This document shows positions 56,000-64,000 of a stretch of DNA of 64,000 bases, one piece after another (within the stretch, counting starts at the first letter, position 1; the number at the start of each line of letters is the position of its first letter). Location of the stretch: NCBI GenBank assembly GCA_020829485.1, contig JAIVFU010000009.1, forward strand, positions 70,013 to 134,012, in the 5' to 3' direction. This stretch comes from Nostoc sp. CHAB 5834 (GTDB taxonomy: Bacteria; Cyanobacteriota; Cyanobacteriia; Cyanobacteriales; Nostocaceae). Position numbers and translations under genes: made by a program. The notes beneath the pieces are model-generated. The model was not told where the DNA came from and searched no databases. It was given only the letters and a program-made list of their open reading frames with translations.

Positions 56000-57688
56000 C
56001 TACTTCAAAGTTCCTAAAACGGGCGCTGCCTCAACCTCGGAAACTTGTGGAACAAAGAATGCCTTTGCATAAATCTGGGGATTTGTTTGCGAAACTATCG
56101 CATAAGACTGGCGAAGATTAGCATTGACTGCGACAGTCTTCACATCGTACATCTGCATCGCCATCTTGGGATAGAAACCAATACCAATAATCATCAACAG
56201 AAAACAGGCAGCGATAAACACCTCACGCGGTCTAGCATCGTCGTAGACTGCATCTTCTGGCACGAAGCAGTCTGTACCAAAACAAACTGTTCCGTCATCT
56301 TCTTGATTTTCCAAGCCTGCATTATTAATGTCGCATAGCAATGCTGCATCTTTACCATAAAACACCTCTCGCAACATGGAAAGTAGATAAATTGGCGTGA
56401 GGATAACTCCAACTGCGGCGAGAAAAACTGTGACGGTGCAGAAAGTTGAACTGTAAACGTCACTGCTTGTCATACCAACAAATACCGAGAGTTCGCCAGG
56501 AAAGCCACTCATACCGGGAAGTGCTAGGGATGCCATCGCGCCGATTGTAAACAGGGCAAAGACTTTTGGCATGGCTTGACCAATACCGCCCATATCTTTC
56601 ATTACCATTGTGTGGGTGCGATCGTAAGTAACACCTGCTAAAAAGAACAGCACCGATGCAATCAAACCATGTGAGAGCATTTGCAACATCGCGCCGTTGA
56701 TTCCCAAATCAGTGAAGGACGCAATCCCCAGCAGTACAAACCCCATGTGAGAAATCGACGAATAAGCCAAACGCCGCTTCATATTGGTCTGAGCAAAGGA
56801 GTTCAATGCACCATAGATAATGTTGACAACACCCAGAATGGCTAAAACCGGCGCAAAGTAAATGTGTGCATCAGGAAGCAATTCAAGATTTAGGCGAATC
56901 AGTCCGTATCCGCCCATCTTCAGCAACACACCAGCCAATATCATTGACACAGGAGAAGATGCTTCACCGTGGGCATCAGGCAACCAGGTATGCATCGGGA
57001 AAACAGCAAGTTTGACACCAAATGCAACCAGTAACCCTGCATAAAGTAACAGTTGTAGTCCAAGGGGATATTCCTTCTTAGCGAGGGCGGTTATATCAAA
57101 TGTCATATCACCGCCGCCGTATAGCCCCATTGCCAGGGCTGCCACTAAAATAAATATAGAAGCCGCTGCGGTATACAACAAAAATTTCGTAGCCGCATAA
57201 CGCCGTCTTTGACCACCCCAAATGCAGACTAGTAAGTAGACGGGGATTAGCTCTACTTCCCACATAATGAAAAATAGCAGCAAGTCTTTGGCAACGAACA
57301 CCCCTACTTGTGCAGAATACAGCACCAGCATCAAAAAATAGAAGAGGCGAGGGCGATGATCAACTTGCCAAGCCGAAAACATCGAGAGTGTGGTGACAAA
57401 TCCTGCTAGCAGCACAAGTGGTACTGATAGTCCATCGACTGAAACCGCCCAGTTCAAACCCAACTGAGGCATCCAGGCATAATTTTCCACCATTTGAAAA
57501 CTAGCACTGCTGGCATCGTAATGTTTCCAAAAGGCGTAACACATCAAGGCAAAGTCTGCAATACCTATACCTAATGCATACCATCTAACGCGCTTACCAT
57601 CTTTATCAGGTAGCACAGGGATAAGCAGGGAAGCAATGAGTGGCAGCAAGACAATTGCGGTAAGCCAGGGAAATTGATCCGCTATCAT
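56000..57688 (-). CDS. ndhD: NAD(P)H-quinone oxidoreductase subunit 4 (NdhD), second copy
   Basis: A 562-residue paralogue of the first ndhD. Same membrane blocks: [53 protein letters not shown] and [20 protein letters not shown]. It differs by a long acidic loop before the penultimate helix ([19 protein letters not shown], then [20 protein letters not shown]), with three cysteines, which the first copy lacks. This loop is seen in NdhD2-type proteins as far as I recall. The ATG is at 57688. It is monocistronic here; the downstream spacer holds HIP1 sites only. Confidence 0.92.
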   Translation of the reverse strand: MIADQFPWLTAIVLLPLIASLLIPVLPDKDGKRVRWYALGIGIADFALMCYAFWKHYDASSASFQMVENYAWMPQLGLNWAVSVDGLSVPLVLLAGFVTTLSMFSAWQVDHRPRLFYFLMLVLYSAQVGVFVAKDLLLFFIMWEVELIPVYLLVCIWGGQRRRYAATKFLLYTAAASIFILVAALAMGLYGGGDMTFDITALAKKEYPLGLQLLLYAGLLVAFGVKLAVFPMHTWLPDAHGEASSPVSMILAGVLLKMGGYGLIRLNLELLPDAHIYFAPVLAILGVVNIIYGALNSFAQTNMKRRLAYSSISHMGFVLLGIASFTDLGINGAMLQMLSHGLIASVLFFLAGVTYDRTHTMVMKDMGGIGQAMPKVFALFTIGAMASLALPGMSGFPGELSVFVGMTSSDVYSSTFCTVTVFLAAVGVILTPIYLLSMLREVFYGKDAALLCDINNAGLENQEDDGTVCFGTDCFVPEDAVYDDARPREVFIAACFLLMIIGIGFYPKMAMQMYDVKTVAVNANLRQSYAIVSQTNPQIYAKAFFVPQVSEVEAAPVLGTLK

Positions 57689-57866
57689 GTATATGAGAAA
57701 AAATACTTATTTGGGATGATGTCATTGTACTAAACTTTGTAACAATTTCTTCATAAGTATTTGTCCTAGTTAACCATAAATATTTGTCCCAGTTAACCGC
57801 TTTGACTCAAAGACAATTGACTTGAAAATGGCGACTGGGGACTGGGGAAGAAAGATTTTTAGTCGT

Positions 57867-58586
57867 TCACGGTACTAATCCAGCCCGCAAAGCACGCACA
57901 GCAGCCTGTGTCCGGTCAGCAACACAGAGTTTATTGAGAATACCTCGAACATGAGTTTTTACAGTACCGACTGTCAAATAGAGCCTTTTAGCAATTTCTG
58001 CATTGTCACACCCAGCGACAATCAACTCTAAAACATCCATCTCCCTGTGAGTTAAAGGATAGCTGACTATACTTTTCTCAACATCTGGGTCAATACCTTC
58101 AATTAAGACTCTTTTTCCAGATGCGCCTCTGCTGCCATCGGGGAAATCTTGACGTATTTGCTGTAGTACAAGGTCTGCGATCGCTGGATCGATCCATGAG
58201 CTACCTGCATGGGTTGTTCGCACAGCCTCAACTAGTCTCTCAGTTTCAATATCCTTCATGCAATAAGAATCTGCACCTGCTGCAAATGCTGCTAAAACTG
58301 CCTGTTCGCTATTTTGCATCGTTAAGATTAGCAGCTTTGTGGTATAATCTTCATTCTCTGCTTGATATTGCCTAAATGTGCGTGTTAGATCAATACCATC
58401 CATGTCAGGCAAACCGATGTCAATAGTGGCAACATCAGGCTTGAGACTTTTCAGAAGCTTGATGCCCTCAGCGGCATTGGCTGCTTCACCAACAATGTTA
58501 AACTCTGGCTGGGTTTGTAAGGCAGCCCGTAAGCCGATTCTTGTAAGGTTGTGATCTTCAATCACAAGGATCTTGATTTCACTCAT
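57867..58586 (-). CDS. NarL/FixJ-family response regulator
   Basis: A 239-residue two-component transcription regulator. The receiver domain is residues 1-125, with the acidic pair in VIEDHN, the phospho-acceptor Asp in VATIDIGLPDMDGIDL near 56 and the Lys in YCMKDIE near 108. A linker of about 45 residues leads to a LuxR-type helix-turn-helix (LTHREMDVLELIVAGCDNAE, then VGTVKTHVRGILNKL, residues 175-235). No kinase is beside it on the same strand; a receiver-kinase gene is divergently transcribed 560 bases away and could be its partner (inference). Confidence 0.93.
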   Translation of the reverse strand: MSEIKILVIEDHNLTRIGLRAALQTQPEFNIVGEAANAAEGIKLLKSLKPDVATIDIGLPDMDGIDLTRTFRQYQAENEDYTTKLLILTMQNSEQAVLAAFAAGADSYCMKDIETERLVEAVRTTHAGSSWIDPAIADLVLQQIRQDFPDGSRGASGKRVLIEGIDPDVEKSIVSYPLTHREMDVLELIVAGCDNAEIAKRLYLTVGTVKTHVRGILNKLCVADRTQAAVRALRAGLVP

Positions 58587-59144
58587 AGTTGCTTAACTTT
58601 ACTGTTATTTATCTAAAGTACAGATTAAAATAATCTCGTTCTTCTATTCGGGATCTTATACAAAAAGCAATGGGTTTGGTATTGTTTCCTGATCTTCATC
58701 TACCATTAGACATAAATAACCTTATCTCGTAAGCTTTTCTAAGGCAAGAGTTTCGATATAACAATATAATTCAATCAAAAAATATTTTTATACATTAGCC
58801 TGATTATTATATATATCTGATGGTAAACAAGTTTTCATTGACAATCCGGTAGCAAGCAAGAGTGGGTGGCCATGATGATATACATAAAAGGGACTAAATT
58901 ACCTCACCCTAAGACCCAGACACAAATATTGCTTGGATAATAGATGGATTATATACTTATAATATTCATATTAATTTAATACAAATCTTGAAGATTAGTT
59001 AAGTTTAATTACTTAAAAAGGTCAAATATTTAATTCAGGAAACTTTAAAGGAAAATGTGAATCCTTAATAATCTCAGCCTTACTGAAGTAAGCTATTACT
59101 AGATTTGCGAGGGATAGCCAAGCACTTCTTTTTTTTATTTAGCC
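58587..59144. other. AT-rich spacer between divergent signalling genes
   Basis: 558 bases of strongly AT-rich DNA with no open frame, no dispersed repeat and no strong hairpin that I can see. It must contain the promoters of the NarL-type regulator and the receiver-kinase gene. I found no NtcA-type GTA-N8-TAC site on inspection. Confidence 0.55.
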
Positions 59145-60239
59145 ATGTCTTTAACTAAAACTGTCAAAAAAGATAAAATTCTGGTTGTCGATGATATTTT
59201 TGACAATTTACTGGTCTTAGAAGCTGTCCTAGAAGATAAGGACTATGAAATTAGCTTAGTGGAAGATAGCAAAATTGCTCTGGCTATGGTTGAAGAGTCG
59301 CCGCCAGATATAATTCTCTTAGATGTGATGATGCCGGAAATAGATGGGTATGAATTTACTCGACGCATCCGACAAAATCCGGCGTTGCCATTTATCCCCA
59401 TTTTGCTGCTTACGGCTCACTATGCGTCTAGCGTTGTGGAAGGACTTGATGCTGGTGCAGATGACTTTATTCGTAAACCATTCGATCCTGATGAATTACA
59501 TGCACGAGTGCGATCGCTCCTGCGCCTCAAGCATAGTATCGACGAACGAGATCAGATGGCTAACCTGCGGGCAGATTTTGTCTCTCGTTTTACTCACGAT
59601 TTACGCATCCCATTAGTAGCCTCTAACCGCGTATTAAAATTATTGCTCGAAGGCAGGTTTTGCGATGTTTCGCCACAATTGCAAGAAATAATTGATACCA
59701 TGATTGGCAGTAATCAAGACCTGCTGGAAATGGTAAATACCTTACTAGAAGTTTATCGTCATGAAGCGGGTTGTAAAACCTTAAAAATTTCTCCCTGCAA
59801 TATTCAAGAATTAGTTGGTGAAGTTTCGCAAGAATTAACTCCTTTAGCTGAAGAAAAAGGATTAACTGTAAATATTGATCTACGTGAAACGTCAAGCACC
59901 GTCATGGGCGATCGCGTAGAACTGCGGCGAGTTTTAACAAATATTATCGGCAATGCCATCAAATTTACAGACAAAGGTTCTGTAGATATTCATTGTTATC
60001 ATACTCCGGTAGCTGTAACTATTGATATCCAAGATACAGGGCCAGGAATTTCTAAACAAGACCAAGCAATATTATTCGAGCGATTTCGTCAAGGTAAACA
60101 CCAACGTTCTGGCAGTGGTTTAGGACTATATCTATCTCGCTGCATTATTGAAGCACATCAAGGCACAATTGATGTGACATCTGAACCAGGCAAGGGTAGT
60201 ACATTCACGATTCGTTTACCTGTAGTTGGCGAAAACTAA
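59145..60239 (+). CDS. Receiver domain-histidine kinase (hybrid two-component sensor)
   Basis: A 364-residue protein with an N-terminal receiver (residues 10-130; Asp in IILLDVMMPEIDGYEF near 54, Lys in DDFIRKPFDPDELHAR near 105), then a histidine-kinase core: phospho-His in FTHDLRIPLVASNRVLKLLL near 150, N-box IIGNAIKFTDKG near 270, DTGPGISKQDQAILFERFRQ near 300 and SGLGLYLSRCIIEAHQG near 330. It lacks input domains and membrane segments, so the receiver itself is the input. This layout is common in cyanobacterial phosphorelays. The ATG at 59145 follows a long AT-rich spacer. Confidence 0.92.
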   Translation: MSLTKTVKKDKILVVDDIFDNLLVLEAVLEDKDYEISLVEDSKIALAMVEESPPDIILLDVMMPEIDGYEFTRRIRQNPALPFIPILLLTAHYASSVVEGLDAGADDFIRKPFDPDELHARVRSLLRLKHSIDERDQMANLRADFVSRFTHDLRIPLVASNRVLKLLLEGRFCDVSPQLQEIIDTMIGSNQDLLEMVNTLLEVYRHEAGCKTLKISPCNIQELVGEVSQELTPLAEEKGLTVNIDLRETSSTVMGDRVELRRVLTNIIGNAIKFTDKGSVDIHCYHTPVAVTIDIQDTGPGISKQDQAILFERFRQGKHQRSGSGLGLYLSRCIIEAHQGTIDVTSEPGKGSTFTIRLPVVGEN

Positions 60240-60433
60240 AAATTATTACTTATCGAAACAGAATTCAGCATAAATTCTGTTTCAGGTAAATATAAGATTA
60301 ATTATGAATTAACACTTTTGAAAAAATCAATCAAAATTTCTAAAAATTTTAGGTAAAACACAGATTAAAAAAAGGGAGAAAGTTAACTAAATAATTATTT
60401 AACCTACGCCTTCTTTCTAAATAAAGTTTCATT

Positions 60434-60553
60434 TAGTAGTCTGTCCCATTAGTTACGAAGGGTTTGTAGTGAGCGATTTATCGCTCAAATCAAGGACTAA
60501 AGTCCTTACTACGAACTTTTATAACCCTTCAAAATTTTTGAGACAGACTACTA
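60434..60553. mobile_element. 120-bp MITE-like element with TAGTAGTCTGTC ends
   Basis: TAGTAGTCTGTC (60434-60445) and GACAGACTACTA (60542-60553) are perfect 12-bp inverted ends. Internal hairpins: GAGCGATTTATCGCTC (60472-60487) and AAGGACTAAAGTCCTT (60493-60508), plus GAAGGGTT paired with AACCCTTC. No coding capacity. TA at each tip would suit a TA-targeting transposase. Confidence 0.72.
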
Positions 60554-60659
60554 GTACAGTATCGCTAAATTCAGCTACTATCTCAATTAACCAGATCAGT
60601 AAGGGGGAATTCATGAACATTGGTCTCAACTTAAACTAAAATGCATGTCCCACAGGCGT

Positions 60660-60748
60660 TTTACCCCCCTTAATCCCCCCGATTTATTGGGGGGAAAAAG
60701 AAATCCAGTTCCCTCCCCAATGCATCGGGGAGGGTTAGGGTGGGGTGA
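60660..60748. repeat. G/C hairpin repeat upstream of csbD-like gene's 3' side
   Basis: CCCCCCGATTTATTGGGGGG and CCCTCCCCAATGCATCGGGGAGGG are two stem-loops in series, followed by TTAGGGTGGGG. Same general design as 4905-4983, 50411-50523 and the interior of 51099-51222. Confidence 0.7.
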
Positions 60749-60881
60749 CGCGGTGCGTGATGGAAAGCTAGAGAACTGAATATCACGTTTCGACAAGGGT
60801 TTCACGTTAAGTTGACACGTATGATTCATGAATTGCCCCTACTTGAGTAACTTATTAAAGGTAGGGAAACTTCCGCCTGTA

Positions 60882-61064
60882 CTATTCTAAAGTCTTTTTA
60901 ACTTCATCTTTGATATTCTCAGCAGTGTGGCGGACTTGTGATTCAGCTTGTTTAGCTTTACCTTCAGCCTTATCTTTAGGATCGCCGGTTACTTCACCAA
61001 CTGCCTCTTGGACTTTACCTTCGACGTTTTTAGCAAAAGCTTTTGCTCTATCTTCGATACTCAT
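60882..61064 (-). CDS. CsbD-family stress-response protein
   Basis: A 60-residue hydrophilic, highly charged protein: SIEDRAKAFAKNVEGKVQEA, then EVTGDPKDKAEGKAKQAESQ and a final ENIKDEVKKTLE. The GKVQE...GDPKDKAEGKA pattern is diagnostic for CsbD/YjbJ-like proteins, induced by general stress. No fold-specific catalytic residues. ATG at 61064. It stands alone between repeat-rich spacers. Confidence 0.92.
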   Translation of the reverse strand: MSIEDRAKAFAKNVEGKVQEAVGEVTGDPKDKAEGKAKQAESQVRHTAENIKDEVKKTLE

Positions 61065-61436
61065 ATTTTTTGTTCCTAAGATAATTGTTGATTAGTTTTT
61101 TGTTGCTTGCTCGAAAAGCGCTGCAATATTTATAGATTACTTTGAGACAACTTTTAATTCTTCTATCTGAGGATGTTGTTATGAAGAATATTTGTGTCCG
61201 TTGTACATAACTATTTAAAGGTTAAATTCATCTTGAGAATTCAATTAATATCCAAAAGAGAGAAAGGTATCATTATATTGCTCTATCTGGAGACAAAATA
61301 ATTTATAACTTCAGGTAGATAGTGATACTGATAACCCACAACTTGGCTTATTACAACTGGATATGGTAAATATGCTAACAGGGTGCGGAGGCTTGCAACT
61401 TAGTTGTAGAGTGAAATCTTGTACCAGTCCCAACAA

Positions 61437-61556
61437 CCGCCTCAGAATGAATTCTAAGGCTAATAGCTAAAGTCTATTTATTGAAGACTGAACAAGGGTT
61501 TTAGTCCACTTTAGTGGACTTTAGCTATCAGCCCAGAAATTTATTTATGGGCGGGC
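61437..61556. repeat. Palindromic hairpin-series element (covarying family), copy 4
   Basis: CCTCAGAATGAATTCTAAGG (61440-61459, one mismatch) and AGTCCACTTTAGTGGACT (61503-61520) correspond to the hairpins of the 2118 and 13271 copies; the closing arm is GCCCAGAAATTTATTTATGG at 61531-61550 followed by GCGGGC. The rest of the spacer 61065-61680 is AT-rich with no other recognised content. Confidence 0.72.
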
Positions 61557-61692
61557 GATGGTGCTAATCGAGAATGCTGCAAGATATCAGTAGATAATGC
61601 AGTATTAGCTAATCCGTGTACTCAATTCCGGGTAAATGAGACGAGATGCTTCAAAATACTTTCGTATTTAATCACTAAATGAGGTTAGTTAA

Positions 61693-61845
61693 ATGTCTGA
61701 ATTTACGGATGAACTTCAATATATTTTGAATTGGTTAGAACCTACCGATCATGATTTCTTTGATTGTTACAATCCAGGTTTAACTCGCCAGCAGATTGAC
61801 GAAATTACCAAGGATTTATCATTCAGTTTATCCGAAAACTCATAA
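61693..61845 (+). pseudogene. Truncated SMI1/KNR4-like (SUKH) gene
   Basis: A 50-codon frame with GAGG eight bases upstream: SEFTDELQYILNWLEP, then NPGLTRQQIDEITKDL and SFSLSENS before the stop. This matches the first 50 residues of cyanobacterial SMI1/KNR4-family proteins, which then continue LPEEVYELYQWRNG. Here the LPEE position reads LSENS-stop. No continuation is found in the next 90 bases in any frame. It is probably a remnant; SUKH proteins are often immunity proteins. Confidence 0.55.
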
Positions 61846-61941
61846 TTTAAAAAAATATGAAGCTAGATAATAATCAATTGCTTCCTTAAAGAAACTGTGA
61901 TATTAAAATATTAATAAAAAACAGCTTTAAGAAAAAGAATA

Positions 61942-63597
61942 ATGAAGTACTTATTGCTAATTTGGGTGCTTATACTCTCTTTAATCGCTCCTAGTGCAGC
62001 GATCGCTAACAGCAAGCCGCTTTACGTCTACGCTCAAGCACGACAGCCCTATACTTTAATATCTGGAGTTGGGACAATCCACCATCCAGTTTCCACTTCT
62101 AATCCCCAAGCGCAAGAGTTTTTCGATCAGGGATTAAATTTGATTTACGCCTTCAATCATGATGAGGCGGTGCGTTCTTTTCAACACGCTGCCAAACTCG
62201 ATCCACATTTGGCGATCGCATATTGGGGTATTGCTCTAGCTCTAGGCCCTAATATTAACTTAGCAATCGACCCCAACCGAGAATTAGCTGCTTACCAAGC
62301 GGTACAGCAAGCTTTAGCACTTTCCACCCAAGCATCTGCCGAAGAACGAGACTACATTACCGCCTTAGCAAAACGTTACTCTCAAGATCCTAATGCAGAC
62401 TTGTATCAACTAGCGCTTTACTACGCAAAAGCAATGGCAACCTTAGTTAAGCGCTATCCAGATGATTTGGATGCGGCGACGCTTTACGCTGAAAGCTTGA
62501 TGGATCTGCATCCTTGGCAGCACTGGACTAAAGATGGCAAGCCACAGCCAGATACAGAAGAAATTGTGGGTATTTTAGAATCAGTTCTCAAACGTAACCC
62601 GAATCATACCGGAGCTAATCATTACTATATTCATGCAGTAGAAGCCTCACTTTCTCCAGAACGGGCCCTTATGAGTGCCAAAAGACTCGCAACCCTAGCA
62701 CCAACGGCGGGACACTTGGTACACATGCCAAGTCATATTTATTTTCGTGTAGGAGATTATGAAGGGGCAATGCAGGCAAATAAGCAGGCGATCGCTCAAG
62801 ATGATATTTACATCAAAAAATATCAAGTCCAGGGCAGTTACCCCATGATGTACTACAACCACAACATACATTTTCTCATGGTGGCCAGCAGCATGGCAGG
62901 AAAATATAAAGATGCTCTCCAAGCCGCAGAGACGTTAGTCGCAAATGCTACTGCAATTGACCCGTATGCACCAATGCTTGAGGGATTCCTGGGCAGCAAA
63001 ATGCTGATTCAGACACGCTTTAGTGATTGGAATGGCATCTTAAAAACTCCCGCCCCCGATGCTAAATTGCCTACTACCACAGCACTTTGGCATTTTGCTC
63101 GCGGTATGGCGGAAGCAGCCACAGGCAAACTTGAAGATGCAGCAAGTGAAAGTCAGGCATTACTTGCCGCCAAACAGGGAATTTCCACCGAAGCAACTAT
63201 TGGCTTCAGTCCTGCCAGTCGCATTTTAGACATTGCCTCAAAAGTTCTAAACGCCAAAATTGCCAGAGAAAAGCATGATTATGAATCTGCCATTTTATTG
63301 CTAAAAAAAGCAGTGGCACTAGAAGATACCCTTGATTACGTGGAACCACCAGACTGGTACTTTCCTACGCGAGAATCTTTAGGCAGTGTGCTTTTGGCTA
63401 AGGGTGACTATGCACAGGCTGAAAAAGTCTTTCGTGCTGATCTAGAAAAGTATCCCCATAATGGGCTTTCTCTATTTGGCTTGCAGGCAAGTTTGCAAGC
63501 ACTGGGCAAAGAACAGGCTGCTCAACTTGTCAAAACCGAATTGGAAACAGCTTGGAAAGGTGATAATAAGCAACTTGACATAGGGAAGATGTATTAA
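61942..63597 (+). CDS. Exported TPR-repeat protein
   Basis: A 551-residue protein with an N-terminal signal peptide (hydrophobic LLLIWVLILSLIAPSAA, cleavage near residue 23). The first motif STSNPQAQEFFDQGLNLIYA and FNHDEAVRSFQHAAKLDPHL (near 50-90) is a TPR unit shared by a known family of periplasmic TPR proteins, followed by NPNHTGANHYYIHAVEASLS near 220 and GHLVHMPSHIYFRVGDYEGA near 253. The His-rich blocks (HHP, HYYIH, HMPSHI) could bind a metal (inference). Further TPRs are near 395-540. The function is unknown. ATG at 61942. Confidence 0.82.
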   Translation: MKYLLLIWVLILSLIAPSAAIANSKPLYVYAQARQPYTLISGVGTIHHPVSTSNPQAQEFFDQGLNLIYAFNHDEAVRSFQHAAKLDPHLAIAYWGIALALGPNINLAIDPNRELAAYQAVQQALALSTQASAEERDYITALAKRYSQDPNADLYQLALYYAKAMATLVKRYPDDLDAATLYAESLMDLHPWQHWTKDGKPQPDTEEIVGILESVLKRNPNHTGANHYYIHAVEASLSPERALMSAKRLATLAPTAGHLVHMPSHIYFRVGDYEGAMQANKQAIAQDDIYIKKYQVQGSYPMMYYNHNIHFLMVASSMAGKYKDALQAAETLVANATAIDPYAPMLEGFLGSKMLIQTRFSDWNGILKTPAPDAKLPTTTALWHFARGMAEAATGKLEDAASESQALLAAKQGISTEATIGFSPASRILDIASKVLNAKIAREKHDYESAILLLKKAVALEDTLDYVEPPDWYFPTRESLGSVLLAKGDYAQAEKVFRADLEKYPHNGLSLFGLQASLQALGKEQAAQLVKTELETAWKGDNKQLDIGKMY

Positions 63598-63954
63598 ATA
63601 AGAATTTAACGCTTTGTTGTAGATTTAAAACTTTTTATACCGACAAGAGAATTTTTCAAACATTCTCTAAATAAATAAAACTAATAGATAAAAAGAACAC
63701 ATAATACCAAAATTTGTGCAAAAAAAGAGTATTTTAAACTACTATTTTTTATTTTCGAGCTAGTGAATTTAGATTTCTGTAAAATGTAAGGATACTAAGC
63801 TTTTATTGTTGTAATTTTCTCTGCCAAGAGTAAAATAAGCCCCTATTTAAAGCTCATTAATATCAATATTTGTCTAAGTAGGTCGGCAGGAAAAAACGAA
63901 ACTATGTAACAATAAATAAATACGGAGAATATATCTACCGAGGTAACAAAAAAT
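63598..63954. other. AT-rich spacer with the likely left end of an insertion sequence
   Basis: 63600-63873 is AT-rich without an open frame or recognised repeat. From about 63874 the sequence CTAAGTAGGTCGGCAGG onward leads to the transposase start and resembles 24067-24097; I take it as the left part of the element. The exact tip cannot be set without the right end. Confidence 0.5.
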
Positions 63955-64000
63955 ATGGGCGCTCGTTTGAGGGTATTTCTGACTAAAGAGGAAAACAAAA
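63955..64000 (+). CDS. IS630-family transposase, 5' end only (cut by the window edge)
   Basis: The ATG at 63955 opens MGARLRVFLTKEENK, which I recognise as the start of the helix-turn-helix part of IS630-type transposases of cyanobacteria (typical continuation is a short helical region and a winged-helix domain). Only 15 codons lie in the window, so intactness cannot be judged. The DDE catalytic part lies beyond the end. Confidence 0.7.
   Translation, partial: MGARLRVFLTKEENK

Overview
The window comes from a filamentous, heterocyst-type cyanobacterium, most likely Nostoc or a close relative. The signs are many HIP1 palindromes (GCGATCGC), a GAF-GAF-PAS adenylate cyclase of the Anabaena CyaB type, plant-type NdhD subunits in two copies, SQDG lipid genes, an XisH/XisI pair, and intergenic DNA packed with heptamer/octamer tandem repeats, short palindromes and MITE-like elements. 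Coding regions are separated by long repeat-rich spacers, and almost every spacer over 300 bases holds at least one recognisable dispersed repeat. I see no tRNA, rRNA, CRISPR array or prophage.

Layout. 1-5 kb: a CrtO-type carotenoid ketolase, two nested or miniature elements, a TPR lipoprotein and an RmlD-like reductase. 5-10 kb: the glycine cleavage genes gcvT-gcvH-gcvP on the minus strand, with a repeat inserted in frame in gcvP. 10-17 kb: a lumenal-type pentapeptide protein, a STAND-like TPR protein that has lost its NTPase core, an FHA-flavoprotein beside an FHA-zinc-ribbon protein, and endonuclease V. 17-24.7 kb: two tandem paralogues sharing an unnamed N-terminal domain, a six-PAS GGDEF-EAL protein, a decayed copy of the upstream gene's tail, and an orphan HicB-like antitoxin. 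24.7-34 kb: a solitary cytosine-5 methyltransferase, then the outer-membrane cluster purC-omp85-lpxC-fabZ-lpxA-lpxB. 34-41 kb: an adenylate cyclase and the sulfolipid genes sqdX and sqdB. 41-45 kb: an FHA membrane protein and the RHH/zinc-finger-ycf46-ycf35 group, closed by tandem terminators. 45-50.4 kb: a small accessory island (unknown protein, aspartyl protease, xisHI, Uma2, then an SDR/beta-propeller/monooxygenase-like operon). 51-58 kb: two ndhD paralogues on either side of thrB and a decayed toxin/immunity-like pair. 58-64 kb: a NarL-type regulator, a receiver-histidine kinase, CsbD, a truncated SMI1/KNR4-like gene, a secreted TPR protein, and the first codons of an IS630-type transposase at the window edge.

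How the genes work together. gcvT, gcvH and gcvP supply three of the four glycine cleavage components used in photorespiration. lpxC-fabZ-lpxA-lpxB make the acylated disaccharide of the outer leaflet, and Omp85 inserts the porins of the same membrane. sqdB makes UDP-sulfoquinovose and sqdX transfers it to diacylglycerol. The two NdhD proteins are alternative proton-pumping subunits of NDH-1 complexes. Signalling is rich: cyclic-di-GMP, cAMP, three FHA proteins and two two-component proteins.

The most unusual material is (a) invasion of protein-coding genes by intergenic repeats (gcvP, cyaB, a beta-propeller gene), (b) a palindromic element family whose hairpins co-vary and which carries 9-bp target duplications, (c) the FHA-flavoprotein/FHA-zinc-ribbon pair, (d) the core-less STAND protein, and (e) a frameshifted toxin-like gene beside a small possible immunity gene.
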